A DNA stretch of 64,000 bases from Sediminibacterium roseum (GTDB lineage: Bacteria > Bacteroidota > Bacteroidia > Chitinophagales > Chitinophagaceae), in NCBI RefSeq assembly GCF_009939005.1, contig NZ_JAACJS010000002.1, forward strand, positions 216,646-280,645, given 5' to 3'. Positions 41,248-50,246 of this stretch are shown here, one piece after another. Within the stretch, counting starts at the first letter, position 1. The number at the start of each line of letters is the position of its first letter. The notes under the pieces are model-generated. The model was not told where the DNA came from and did no database searches. It saw only the letters and a program-made list of their open reading frames with translations. Made by a program: the position numbers and the translations under genes.

Positions 41248-44200
41248 ATGCCCAACATCCAGCAGAAAGAACAGTTCGAGAACATCTACAACAAGCTCAA
41301 CGAGCAGCAGAAACGCGCCGTTGATACCATCGAGGGGCCGGTGATGGTGATCGCCGGGCCGGGCACGGGCAAAACGCAGATACTGGGTGCACGCATCGGG
41401 AAGATATTGCTGGATACGGATACCAATCCCGAGAATATTTTATGTCTTACCTACACCGATGCCGGCGCCGTTGCCATGCGCAAAAGATTGCTGAGTTTTA
41501 TAGGCCCTGATGCGTATAAGGTGAACATCTATACGTTCCATGCATTTTGCAACGACATCATCCAGGAGAATTTATCCTTGTTTGAAAAGACGGTATTGGA
41601 TCCGATATCGGAACTTGAAAAAATAGACCTGTTCAAACAACTGATCGATGGGTTTCCCAAAAACCATCCGTTGAAAAGATACCGCGGTGATGTTTATTTC
41701 GAGATCAACAACCTGCAGCAACTCTTCAGCTCGATGAAACGCGAAGGATGGACGCCGGCGTTCATCGATGAAAAGATCGACGCTTTCCTGGCAGATATTC
41801 CCAACCGCGACGAGTTTGTTTACCAGCGCGCATACAAACAGTTTAAAAAAGGCGACAGGAAGGAAAATAAAATTGAAGAAGTAACCGAGCGCATGGAAAA
41901 ACTGCGCGCCGCTGTGCACGAGTTTGAACGTTTTCAGAAACTCATGCGCAGCCGTAACCGCTACGACTTTGACGACATGATCAACTGGGTGATCAGGGCT
42001 TTTGAAGAAAACCGGTCGCTGCTCACCCGCTACCAGGAGCAGTTTCTTTACATACTCGTAGACGAATACCAGGATACCAGCGGCACACAAAACCGGCTGG
42101 TGGAACTGCTCATCAATTACTGGGAGCAACCGAATGTTTTTGTGGTGGGCGATGACGACCAGAGCATCTACCGTTTCCAGGGCGCCAACGTGGAGAACAT
42201 GCTTGGCTTTGCGGAGAGCTACCAGAAAGACCTGTTAACGATCGTGCTTACCAACAATTACAGGTCCACACAGCCGATACTCGATGTTTCCAAAACACTG
42301 ATCGACCGCAACGAGGAAAGGCTGATCAGGCAGGTAGAGGGGCTGACCAAAGACCTGCGCGCCGCCAACGACCTCATCAACGGCGCCACACACAGGCCTG
42401 TGCTGCGCGAGTATGAAACGCAGCGGCAGGAAATGATCCACATCACACTCGAAACGCAGCGGCTTTTGCAGCAGGGCGTATTGCCGGGATCGATCGGCAT
42501 CATCTACAAAGAGAATAAATACGGCGAAGAACTGGCACAATATTTCGCGCAGCGCAATGTTCCGGTATACAGCAAACGCAACCTGAATATTTTGGAGATC
42601 CCGCTGGCGAAGAAACTCGTATTGCTGCTCCAATACCTCGCAGCGGAACACGATGTTCCGGATGGCGGGGATGAGATGCTGTTCGAGATACTGCATTTCG
42701 ATTGGTTTGGCATTGCACCGATAGAGATCGCGAAACTGTCGACAGGTGTTGCCGACAAAAGATTCGGCGAAAACAAGACATCACTGCGCAAAGCATTGTT
42801 TGAAAAAGTGCACCAGCCGCCACAGGACCTCTTCAGCAAAGGGGCGCCGCAGGGTTTCAGGGAGGCATCGTTTGCAATAGAACGGTTGATTTCAGATGTG
42901 TCTAATGTTACGCTCGTAAACCTGTTTGAGAACTGCATCCGCGAAGCGGGCGTACTCACATGGGTGATGCGCAGCGAAGACAAACACTGGCACCTGCAGG
43001 TACTGACCGCACTGTTTGATTTTGTAAAGGAAGAAGCGCGGCGCAACCCGAAATTGACGCTCGAACAACTGGTGAACATTTTTGAGCTGATGGAGAAAGA
43101 AGGCATCGCGCTTCCGCTGGTGCAGGTGAGCGGGAGCGATAAGGGCGTAAACCTGATGACGGCCCACGGATCAAAAGGATTGGAATTTGAACATGTTTTC
43201 CTGGTGGGGTGCAACGCATCCAACTGGGAGAAAAAAAGGAGACCGGGCGGCGGGTACCAGTTCCCGGATACCATGTTCTCATCACAACCCAAACAACGCG
43301 ATGAAGAAGAACTGCGCCGTTTGTTCTATGTGGCACTCACGCGCGCCCGGTTGCATCTTTATATTTCCTACAGTCATTTTAAGAACGATGGAAAAGAACT
43401 GGAGCCTTCCATGTTCATTGCAGAGATACAGGATTCGCACGTGCTGCCCGTAGAAAAAGTGGTGATCGACACCGAGGTGCTGAGCGAATTTGCAATGGTG
43501 CAATTCACCACCGCGCAGGCGCCGGAGATTGAAAAAGTGGAGGCGGAATTCATCAGCCAACTGCTGGATAAATTTGTGATGAATGTTACGGCGCTGAACA
43601 ATTACCTGAAATGCCCCCTGCAGTTTTATTTCCAGAACCTCGTGCGCGTGCCCTCGGGCAAATCGGAAGCAACAGAATTTGGTTCTGCGGTGCACCATGC
43701 CTTGCAGCGTTTGTTCGAGAAAATGCAGGCAACAGAAAAATTTCCACCAAAACAGGAGTTCATCCTCGATTTTGAATGGTACATGAACCGGCACCGCGAA
43801 AGTTTTACCAAAGAACAGTTTGCAAGAAGGATGGAATATGGGCACGAGGTACTTGCCAATTATTACGACCAATACGTCAACAGCTGGAACAGGATTGTGG
43901 CAGTGGAAAGAAACATCCGCAACGTAGTGGTATCCGGCGTTCCACTCAAGGGAAAACTGGATAAACTGGAGTTTGACGGGAAATCGGTGAACGTGGTTGA
44001 TTACAAAACCGGCGACATCGACAAAGCAAAAGACAAACTCAAACCACCGCAGGACCCAACCGACAATGGCGGCGATTACTGGAGACAGGCCGTGTTTTAC
44101 AAGATTCTTGTAGACAGGTACGAATCAAAGAACTGGAACGTGATAAGCACCGAGTTCGACTTTATAGAACCCGATAAAAAGAAAGTGTACCGCAAAGAAA

Positions 44201-44379
44201 AGGTCGTTATTCAACCCGAGCACATTGAAAAAGTGACGGAGCAGATCAAACATGTGTGGGAGCGCATCCAGGCCCGCGATTTTTACACGGGTTGCTACAA
44301 AGAGGATTGCCATTGGTGCAATTTTGTAAAGAACAACAAAATGGCCGTGGCTTTGCACGACTTGCCCGAAGAGGAATAG
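41248..44379 (+). CDS. UvrD/Rep-like helicase with C-terminal PD-(D/E)xK nuclease
   Basis: This 1043-residue protein is an SF1A helicase: Walker A AGPGTGKT (37-43), motif II VDEYQDTSGTQN, motif III GDDDQSIYRFQGA, motif V VNLMTAHGSKGLEFEHVFL and motif VI EEELRRLFYVALTRAR. The C-terminal 260 residues form a RecB/AddB-type nuclease: GSAVHHALQRLF, catalytic VVDYKTGDID and RQAVFYK. Four Cys (789, and 1016, 1021, 1024 near the end) could bind a 4Fe-4S staple as in AddB. The layout is AddAB-like in one chain. It may act in double-strand break processing. It stands alone, with a promoter next to its ATG. Confidence 0.9.
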   Translation: MPNIQQKEQFENIYNKLNEQQKRAVDTIEGPVMVIAGPGTGKTQILGARIGKILLDTDTNPENILCLTYTDAGAVAMRKRLLSFIGPDAYKVNIYTFHAFCNDIIQENLSLFEKTVLDPISELEKIDLFKQLIDGFPKNHPLKRYRGDVYFEINNLQQLFSSMKREGWTPAFIDEKIDAFLADIPNRDEFVYQRAYKQFKKGDRKENKIEEVTERMEKLRAAVHEFERFQKLMRSRNRYDFDDMINWVIRAFEENRSLLTRYQEQFLYILVDEYQDTSGTQNRLVELLINYWEQPNVFVVGDDDQSIYRFQGANVENMLGFAESYQKDLLTIVLTNNYRSTQPILDVSKTLIDRNEERLIRQVEGLTKDLRAANDLINGATHRPVLREYETQRQEMIHITLETQRLLQQGVLPGSIGIIYKENKYGEELAQYFAQRNVPVYSKRNLNILEIPLAKKLVLLLQYLAAEHDVPDGGDEMLFEILHFDWFGIAPIEIAKLSTGVADKRFGENKTSLRKALFEKVHQPPQDLFSKGAPQGFREASFAIERLISDVSNVTLVNLFENCIREAGVLTWVMRSEDKHWHLQVLTALFDFVKEEARRNPKLTLEQLVNIFELMEKEGIALPLVQVSGSDKGVNLMTAHGSKGLEFEHVFLVGCNASNWEKKRRPGGGYQFPDTMFSSQPKQRDEEELRRLFYVALTRARLHLYISYSHFKNDGKELEPSMFIAEIQDSHVLPVEKVVIDTEVLSEFAMVQFTTAQAPEIEKVEAEFISQLLDKFVMNVTALNNYLKCPLQFYFQNLVRVPSGKSEATEFGSAVHHALQRLFEKMQATEKFPPKQEFILDFEWYMNRHRESFTKEQFARRMEYGHEVLANYYDQYVNSWNRIVAVERNIRNVVVSGVPLKGKLDKLEFDGKSVNVVDYKTGDIDKAKDKLKPPQDPTDNGGDYWRQAVFYKILVDRYESKNWNVISTEFDFIEPDKKKVYRKEKVVIQPEHIEKVTEQIKHVWERIQARDFYTGCYKEDCHWCNFVKNNKMAVALHDLPEEE

Positions 44380-44460
44380 GCCGGGTTACGTAACCTGCAG
44401 CCGCCAACTGAAACTTTGTTAAAAAACCACAACCCGGCCATTCGCAGCTTTAAGCTGGCC

Positions 44461-44468
44461 TATATTTG
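44461..44468 (+). promoter_or_regulatory. Minus-7 box for Ig-like lipoprotein gene
   Basis: TATATTTG matches TAnnTTTG. It is 7 nt before the ATG at 44476, and an in-frame GTG lies 1 nt after the box. Confidence 0.5.
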
Positions 44469-44475
44469 CGTGAAC

Positions 44476-45897
44476 ATGAAACAACTCTCCACCGCCCTGC
44501 TTCTTTTATTTATTGCGATGAAGATGATGGCTGTTTCTTCCTGCGCCAACATACTTCCGCCATCGGGCGGGCCAAGGGACAGCCTGCCGCCGAGGCTGGT
44601 TAGCGCCATCCCCAGGGATTCGGCGGTGAATGTGAACCCGAAAACGATCACACTTGTATTTGATGAATACGTAACGCTGCAGAACGCTTTTTCAAACCTC
44701 GTCATCTCGCCCATACCCGGTACCGCAAACCCGCCGCAGGTAGAATCGAAGCTGCGTACCATCACCATAAGAATAAAAGATACACTGGAGGCGAATACAA
44801 CCTATTCGTTCAATTTTGGCAACGCCATCCAGGACGTAAACGAATCGAATGTGGCGAAGAATTTTGTATATGCATTTTCCACCGGGCCAAAGATGGATTA
44901 CAACACGTACGAAGGGAAAGTGATCATTGCAGAAACAGGGCAATCGCCCAAAGACAGCAGTTCCGTTATCGTAATCCTTCACCGTAACCTGAACGATACA
45001 GCGGTTGCAAAAGACAACCCACGCTATTACGCCACACTGAACGGCAGCGGCGAGTTCCGTTTCAACAACCTGCCCGATGGAAACTTTGCGGTGTACGTTG
45101 TATCCAACCGTTTTACAAAAAAGTATACAGACAGCACGGATATGTTTGCCTTCAGAACCACACCGGTAAACATAGGCCCCAACACGCCACGCGATACATT
45201 GTATGCATTTGAAGAAGTGAAAAGAAGGGCGCCCGGCGCTGCATCGTCGGCCATACGGCCATTGACCGGCGGGAGAACAGAAGACAGGAGACTGCGTTAC
45301 ACAGGCGAAAACATAGAAAACGGAATGCAGGATCTTTTGAGCCCGCTGCGACTGAATTTCAACCGAAAACTATTTGGTTTCGACAGCACGAAGATCGTGC
45401 TCGCCGATACGAATTTTGTACCGCTCAGGGGATATGCCGTTACGCTCGACAGTACGCGTACAAAAGTTTCCATCAGCAACAATTGGAAAGAGGGATTCAG
45501 CTACCGCCTCCTGGTATCGAAAGATGCCGTGGCCGATTCGCTCGGCACGGTGCTGGCAAAAGCGGATACGATCCATTTTGCCGCAAAAAAAGAGCTGGAT
45601 TACGGTGCGGTGCGGGTGCGTTTTGAAAACCTTGATCTTTCCCGGAACCCGGTGCTGCAGATCGTACAGAACGATAAAATAGTAGATTCTGCCGCGCTTA
45701 CCTCGAACGAATTTCAAAGACGGTTGTTCCGCCCCGGCAGTTACGACCTGAGGATCCTGTACGACGCCAACAAAAACGGCAAATGGGATCCCGGGCAGTT
45801 CCCCAGGAACAAACACCAACCCGAGATCGTGTTCCTCATCAAGGGCCAACTGGCCGTGAGAGCCAATTGGGACAATGACCTGCGGGTAACCTTATAA
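44476..45897 (+). CDS. SbsA Ig-like domain lipoprotein
   Basis: This 473-residue exported protein has a lipobox ending SSC at about Cys22-23, so it is a lipoprotein. The first mature domain (about 30-130) is an SbsA-type Ig fold: PPRLVSAIPRDSAVNVNPKT, ITLVFDEYV, and NTTYSFNFGNAIQDVNE. The rest is beta-rich with further Ig-like repeats and an acidic/tyrosine-rich tail. Such proteins sit in the outer membrane; the role is not established. A TATATTTG box lies immediately upstream. It is followed by recR after 50 bp. Confidence 0.82.
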   Translation: MKQLSTALLLLFIAMKMMAVSSCANILPPSGGPRDSLPPRLVSAIPRDSAVNVNPKTITLVFDEYVTLQNAFSNLVISPIPGTANPPQVESKLRTITIRIKDTLEANTTYSFNFGNAIQDVNESNVAKNFVYAFSTGPKMDYNTYEGKVIIAETGQSPKDSSSVIVILHRNLNDTAVAKDNPRYYATLNGSGEFRFNNLPDGNFAVYVVSNRFTKKYTDSTDMFAFRTTPVNIGPNTPRDTLYAFEEVKRRAPGAASSAIRPLTGGRTEDRRLRYTGENIENGMQDLLSPLRLNFNRKLFGFDSTKIVLADTNFVPLRGYAVTLDSTRTKVSISNNWKEGFSYRLLVSKDAVADSLGTVLAKADTIHFAAKKELDYGAVRVRFENLDLSRNPVLQIVQNDKIVDSAALTSNEFQRRLFRPGSYDLRILYDANKNGKWDPGQFPRNKHQPEIVFLIKGQLAVRANWDNDLRVTL

Positions 45898-45920
45898 ATC
45901 CACGATCAACCCCGATTCAG

Positions 45921-45928
45921 TACCTTTG
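45921..45928 (+). promoter_or_regulatory. Minus-7 box for recR
   Basis: TACCTTTG matches TAnnTTTG, 19 bp before the recR ATG. Confidence 0.55.
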
Positions 45929-45947
45929 CTTCCTGTAACCAGCTTAT

Positions 45948-46565
45948 ATGCAACAACTCCCCTCTTCCTTACTTGAAAATGCTGTCGCGCAGTTTACGAA
46001 GCTTCCGGGTATCGGTAAGAAAACGGCGTTGCGGCTGGTATTGCACCTGTTGAAACAGGATGTGAACGATGTGCAGCATTTCGGCGAAACCATCGCGCGT
46101 ATGCGCAGGGACATCAAGTTCTGCCAGCGCTGCAACAATGTGAGTGATGGCGATATCTGTTCCATCTGCTCCAACTCCATGCGCAACCAGCGTATGATCT
46201 GCGTGGTAGAGAATATCCGCGATGTGATTGCGATAGAAAGCACGCAGCAGCTCAATGGCACCTACCATGTGCTGGGTGGCATCATCTCGCCTTTGGATGG
46301 CGTGGGTCCTGATCAGCTCAACATCGAATCGCTGGTAATGCGTATTGCGAAAGAGGAAACGGAAGAATTGGTTTTTGCGCTCAGCCCGAATATACAGGGT
46401 GATACAACCATCTACTATATCCAGAAAAAGATCGCACACCTGCCCTGCCGCATTACCACCATTGCACGCGGCATCGCGTTTGGCGGCGAACTGGAATATG
46501 CAGATGAGATGACGTTGGCCCGGAGCATCGTAAACCGCCTGCCGGTGCAGCAGTATGTGAAATGA
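45948..46565 (+). CDS. recR: Recombination protein RecR
   Basis: This 205-residue protein loads RecA at single-strand gaps together with RecF and RecO. An N-terminal helix-hairpin-helix (LPGIGKKTALRL), a zinc finger FCQRCNNVSDGDICSIC (four Cys) and the Toprim domain (VVENIRDVIAIE, then HVLGGIISPLDGVGP) are in order. The C-terminal Walker B-like motif is TTIARGIAFGGELEYAD. The length is standard. Its upstream promoter box is TACCTTTG. It is housekeeping, with no operon partner in this window. Confidence 0.95.
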   Translation: MQQLPSSLLENAVAQFTKLPGIGKKTALRLVLHLLKQDVNDVQHFGETIARMRRDIKFCQRCNNVSDGDICSICSNSMRNQRMICVVENIRDVIAIESTQQLNGTYHVLGGIISPLDGVGPDQLNIESLVMRIAKEETEELVFALSPNIQGDTTIYYIQKKIAHLPCRITTIARGIAFGGELEYADEMTLARSIVNRLPVQQYVK

Positions 46566-46710
46566 TCTTTGTGCCGGCATGCGGCCGGTTTGCGGCGGTG
46601 TGACGGCTGTAAAACGGCCTCCGGCCCACCAAGGCAACCAATATTTCCCAAAACCGTATTCTTTTATATCGATCCCTTACTATTTTGCACGTTCAAAATC
46701 ACCACGGGTC

Positions 46711-46718
46711 TATATTTG
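46711..46718 (+). promoter_or_regulatory. Minus-7 box for PLDc_N/YceI operon
   Basis: TATATTTG matches TAnnTTTG, 39 bp before the ATG at 46758, which leads a three-gene run. Confidence 0.5.
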
Positions 46719-46757
46719 CAGATGGTCCCGATTCAAAAAATCTAAATAGTAACTGAT

Positions 46758-47357
46758 ATGGTTTTCGACGGTCTTGAAGGCGCATTGTTTTTTTCAGCCA
46801 TCATCTGGTGCGTCATATTGCTGGTATCACTGGTGAACCTGTTCAGGAGAAAGGATCTGTCTGGCAACTCGAAACTGTTGTGGACCCTCATCCTCCTGGT
46901 TGCACCTTATGCGGGGTTGTTTGTTTACGTGTTGTTGAATTTCAAACAGGCCAGGCTGTTGCTGTGGCTCATGATACTGGGTGCGATCGCCTCGGCATCG
47001 CTTACGGTGTACATGGTATACAACAAGGAGCAGCGCGATGTAACCAAAGAGAAAGGGATCGAATTAACGGCGCAGAAATTGTACGATGCATTCAAAACAG
47101 ATGAAGCGGCGGCGAACAAAAAGTACCTCGACAAAGCCATCGAACTCACGGGCGAGGTAGGTGCGGTAAATACCAACCAGGATGGCAATGTAGTGGTGGA
47201 TTTTAAAACATCCGACCCGATGGTGGTGATCAATTGTACATTCAAAACAAACCCGGGCGCGTTAACACCCGGACAAACCATAACATTCAAAGGCATTTGC
47301 ACAGGTTATATACCGGATGCAAATGTGGTGATCAACGAAGGCGTATTGGTAAAATAA
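46758..47357 (+). CDS. PLDc_N and OB-fold (tRNA_anti-like) membrane protein
   Basis: This 199-residue protein has two or three N-terminal membrane helices in a PLDc_N-type region (LFFSAIIWCVILLVSL, then LLWTLILLVAPYAGLFVYVL), as at the start of cardiolipin synthases but without the phospholipase motif. A charged linker follows and then an OB-fold like the tRNA_anti-like domain (about 115-199, AIELTGEVGAVNTNQDGNVV, then VINCTF). The function is unknown. It leads a run with YceI and DUF5777 genes, 13 bp before YceI. Confidence 0.75.
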   Translation: MVFDGLEGALFFSAIIWCVILLVSLVNLFRRKDLSGNSKLLWTLILLVAPYAGLFVYVLLNFKQARLLLWLMILGAIASASLTVYMVYNKEQRDVTKEKGIELTAQKLYDAFKTDEAAANKKYLDKAIELTGEVGAVNTNQDGNVVVDFKTSDPMVVINCTFKTNPGALTPGQTITFKGICTGYIPDANVVINEGVLVK

Positions 47358-47370
47358 AAAACAAAAAAAC

Positions 47371-47895
47371 ATGAAAGCATTGCTCTCTTTTATACTTGCG
47401 GCCGTTTTCTTTACACAAACAGCAGATGCGCAGAAAATATTCAGTACCAGGAACGGGAAGATCAGTTTTACTTCACCAGCGGATGGAGAAGTGAAAGCAG
47501 TGAACAATGAAGTAACCAGTCGTATTGCAGACAATGGCCAGGTAACCTTCAGCCTGCTCGTGAAAGGTTTCCGTTTTCAACTCGCCGAAATGCAGGAGCA
47601 TTTTAACGATCAATACCTCGAAAGCAACAAATATCCAAGGGCCGATTTCAAGGGCAATATCGTCAATCTCAAAGACGTGAATTTTGCAAAAGACGGCTCC
47701 TACAAAGCAACCGTAAAAGGTGATCTTACGTTACATGGTGTTACAAAAAGCATCACAGCCAACGGCACCGTGGAGATCAAGGCAGGCAAACCGGTTGTTT
47801 CGTGTAAATTCAACGTTACACTGAAAGACTTCAATGTAAGTACATCGGGCGTGGGGCAGACCATTGCAGTTGACGTGAGCTGTCAATACCAATAA
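47371..47895 (+). CDS. YceI family exported protein
   Basis: This 174-residue exported protein has a signal peptide (1-20, ending ADAQ) and a YceI lipocalin-like barrel that binds an isoprenoid or quinone-type ligand. The family signature is visible: GKISFTSPADGEV, VTFSLLVKGFRF, PRADFKGNI, and KGDLTLHGVTKSITANGTV. It lies 13 bp after the PLDc_N/OB protein and 25 bp before a DUF5777 barrel, so the three probably act together in the envelope, perhaps in quinone or lipid traffic. The ligand is not known for this member. Confidence 0.88.
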   Translation: MKALLSFILAAVFFTQTADAQKIFSTRNGKISFTSPADGEVKAVNNEVTSRIADNGQVTFSLLVKGFRFQLAEMQEHFNDQYLESNKYPRADFKGNIVNLKDVNFAKDGSYKATVKGDLTLHGVTKSITANGTVEIKAGKPVVSCKFNVTLKDFNVSTSGVGQTIAVDVSCQYQ

Positions 47896-47920
47896 TCAAT
47901 CCTTACATAAACTTTACGTT

Positions 47921-48817
47921 ATGATGATCTTTTCAAAAAGGTTACTGGCCATTCTATGCCTCGTACTCACCGGCGCTACCGGCTTTGCGCAACAGGTAGA
48001 CCTGTTTAAAATGGAAGACAGCACTACCAGCTCTTCCGCGAAAGAACCTGTGATAAACACGTTTTATTCTACGCGGCTGGTTAACAGTCATACAGTAGAA
48101 ATACTCAACCCGGGCAGCATGGATTTCCGCATCAACCACCGTTTCGGGCCCGTTAACCAGGGTATTTACGAGATGTTTGGGCTGGACCAGGCATCGATGC
48201 GCATCGGTTTTGATTTCGGGATCGTGAAGAACCTCATGGTAGGTATCGGGCGAACCTCTACCTCGAAAGAATACGATTGGTATGCAAAATGGCGGCTCGT
48301 TCACCAGAAAACAAAAGGCGGTGCGCCGCTTTCGGTAGACCTTGTTGGGGCGATGGCCTATAAAACACTCGACCTGGGCCCTTCGGTGCCTAACGTTACG
48401 GGCTCGGACCGCACGTATTATACGGCGCAGTTGCTGATCGCCAGCAAGCTCAATGAGCATACCTCCATCCAGGTTTCACCCACCTACAACCACTACAACC
48501 GGGTCATTTTTTTAACCGGCGGCAGCAAGGACCTGTTCTCCATCGGTTTCCTCGCCAGGCAAAAGATCAGCAGGCGCATCAGTATAAATGCCGAGTATTT
48601 TCTCCAGGCCACCCGCTTCAACAATACCTATGATCCCCTTTCGATCGGGGTTGACATCAATACCGGCGGGCATGTGTTCCAGTTGCATTTTACCAATTCA
48701 ACAGGTATGAATGAGCATACTTTTATACATGAAACCAATGGCTCATGGGGCAATGGCGCGGTGCGCTGGGGCTTCAATATTTCACGGATCTTCAACATCG
48801 GGAAGAAAAAGAAATAG
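47921..48817 (+). CDS. DUF5777 family beta-barrel protein
   Basis: This 298-residue outer-membrane protein has a signal peptide (1-23) and a DUF5777 beta barrel: INTFYSTRLVNSHTVEIL, then MDFRINHRFGPVNQGIYEMF and DFGIVKNLMVGIGRTSTSKE. It ends in aromatic strands and a basic KKKK tail. In Bacteroidota such proteins often accompany YceI and c-type cytochrome or quinone-linked genes. No catalytic activity is known. A very long perfect hairpin follows 33 bp later. Confidence 0.85.
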   Translation: MMIFSKRLLAILCLVLTGATGFAQQVDLFKMEDSTTSSSAKEPVINTFYSTRLVNSHTVEILNPGSMDFRINHRFGPVNQGIYEMFGLDQASMRIGFDFGIVKNLMVGIGRTSTSKEYDWYAKWRLVHQKTKGGAPLSVDLVGAMAYKTLDLGPSVPNVTGSDRTYYTAQLLIASKLNEHTSIQVSPTYNHYNRVIFLTGGSKDLFSIGFLARQKISRRISINAEYFLQATRFNNTYDPLSIGVDINTGGHVFQLHFTNSTGMNEHTFIHETNGSWGNGAVRWGFNISRIFNIGKKKK

Positions 48818-48850
48818 GCCAAAGGCTACGAATCAACTGTTACAGTTGAA

Positions 48851-48908
48851 AAAAACGAAGGAAAAAAGTGGATTTGCATCTGCAAACCCACTTTTTTCCT
48901 TCGTTTTT
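48851..48908 (+). terminator. Long rho-independent terminator
   Basis: Twenty-bp perfect arms (48851-48870 and 48889-48908) enclose a second small stem (TTTGCA/TGCAAA). The right arm ends in TTTTT and continues T-rich. The A/T-rich ends could work in both directions. Confidence 0.85.
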
Positions 48909-48947
48909 CTTTTCTTGGCACCTGCCGCCATACAGCGGCTCCGCCGC

Positions 48948-48978
48948 TTGTTTCTTGCTCTCTTATCAGCTATCTTTG
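48948..48978 (+). promoter_or_regulatory. Promoter of split metH operon
   Basis: TTG at 48948-48950, a 20-bp spacer, and TATCTTTG at 48971-48978 match the Bacteroidota minus-33/minus-7 consensus. The leader would be about 160 nt. Confidence 0.7.
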
Positions 48979-49021
48979 CATTTCTGACAACAGGCGGATT
49001 TGTTTATTGTTCGGCCTGAAC

Positions 49022-49095
49022 ACCAAGCGGGGCTTGGTTAATCGAACTAATAAACGTTTTGAGGTGCCCACTCTTCCACTCTGCAAAGCGTTTAT
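49022..49095 (+). promoter_or_regulatory. Structured 5' leader of metH
   Basis: Two hairpins lie between the promoter and the metH ATG: ACCAAGC/GCTTGGT (49022-49028, 49032-49038) and a 12-bp stem with one G-T pair (49050-49061, 49084-49095) with a 22-nt loop. I recognise no known SAM or cobalamin riboswitch, but a regulatory RNA is possible. Confidence 0.4.
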
Positions 49096-49142
49096 GGTTC
49101 ATCAATCATTTATTTCCGGCAACGGAACTAAAACATTATTGT

Positions 49143-50156
49143 ATGGATATCAGGAAAGAACTCGAAAAAAGGATCCTCGTGATCGATGGCGCCATGGGCA
49201 CCATGATCCAGCGTCATAAACTTACAGAAGCAGATTACCGCGGGGAGCGTTTCAAAGACTGGCACCTGGATGTGAAAGGCAACAATGATATGCTGTGCAT
49301 TACGCAGCCGGAGATCATCAAAGGCATTCACAAACAATACCTCGCCGCCGGCGCCGACATCATTGAAACGAACACGTTCAGCAGTACGGTGATCGCCATG
49401 GCCGATTACGATATGCAATCATTTGCCTACGAACTCAATGTTGCCGCCGCCACGTGCGCAAGAGAAGCGGTAGCCGAGTTCCTCGCCGAAAATCCCGGCG
49501 CCGCACCCAAATTTGTGGCTGGCGCCATTGGCCCGCTGAATAAAACACTGAGCCTTTCGCCGGATGTAAACAACCCTGGTTTCCGCGCCGTTACCTTCGA
49601 CGAAGTAGTAGAGGCCTATTACGAACAGATCAAAGGATTGGTTGATGGCGGTGTTGATGTGATCCTGATCGAAACCATCTTCGATACACTCAATGCCAAG
49701 GGCGCCATATTCGCAGTAAAGAAATATTTCCGCGATGTGAACAAACCCGAACTGCCGGTTATGATCAGCGGTACCATCACCGATGCATCGGGCAGAACAT
49801 TGAGCGGGCAAACACTCGAAGCTTTTTATACTTCGGTAATGCACGCAAAACCCATCAGCGTTGGCCTCAACTGCGCCCTTGGCGCTTCTGAAATGAGGAG
49901 CCACATTGAAGAGCTTTCGCAGATTGCCGCCTGCTACACATCGGCCTACCCGAACGCTGGGTTACCGAATGCGATGGGCGAATACGACGAAGAGCCCCAT
50001 CAAACCGCGCATTTCATTGAAGAATGGGCAAAACAGGGATTTGTAAATATTGTGGGCGGATGCTGCGGTACAACACCGGATCACATCAAACACATTGCCG
50101 AGCAGGTAAGAAATATCGAGCCAAGGCAACTGCCGGTGCTCGAAGCTGCATTGTAA
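49143..50156 (+). CDS. metH: Homocysteine S-methyltransferase domain of split MetH
   Basis: This 337-residue protein is the homocysteine-binding barrel of cobalamin-dependent methionine synthase, encoded alone. The opening [16 protein letters not shown] and the zinc Cys ligands in [10 protein letters not shown] and [11 protein letters not shown] are intact. It starts at 49143; an earlier in-frame start at 49059 runs through the leader hairpin. The pterin, cobalamin and activation domains are in the next gene, 90 bp downstream. Splitting MetH this way is common in Bacteroidota, and both halves are intact. Confidence 0.93.
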   Translation: MDIRKELEKRILVIDGAMGTMIQRHKLTEADYRGERFKDWHLDVKGNNDMLCITQPEIIKGIHKQYLAAGADIIETNTFSSTVIAMADYDMQSFAYELNVAAATCAREAVAEFLAENPGAAPKFVAGAIGPLNKTLSLSPDVNNPGFRAVTFDEVVEAYYEQIKGLVDGGVDVILIETIFDTLNAKGAIFAVKKYFRDVNKPELPVMISGTITDASGRTLSGQTLEAFYTSVMHAKPISVGLNCALGASEMRSHIEELSQIAACYTSAYPNAGLPNAMGEYDEEPHQTAHFIEEWAKQGFVNIVGGCCGTTPDHIKHIAEQVRNIEPRQLPVLEAAL

Positions 50157-50246
50157 GCACCACGCGCTGGCACAAAACAGAGCAGTGAAAGCAAACGGCA
50201 AGGGTGCTGCTTAAACACACTTGCCGGCATCATTTAAGAAGAAACT

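Noticed and set aside
48983..49142. SAM-I or cobalamin riboswitch before metH
   Set aside because: Neither the SAM-I GGAGGGA core nor the B12 box with GCCACTG was found.
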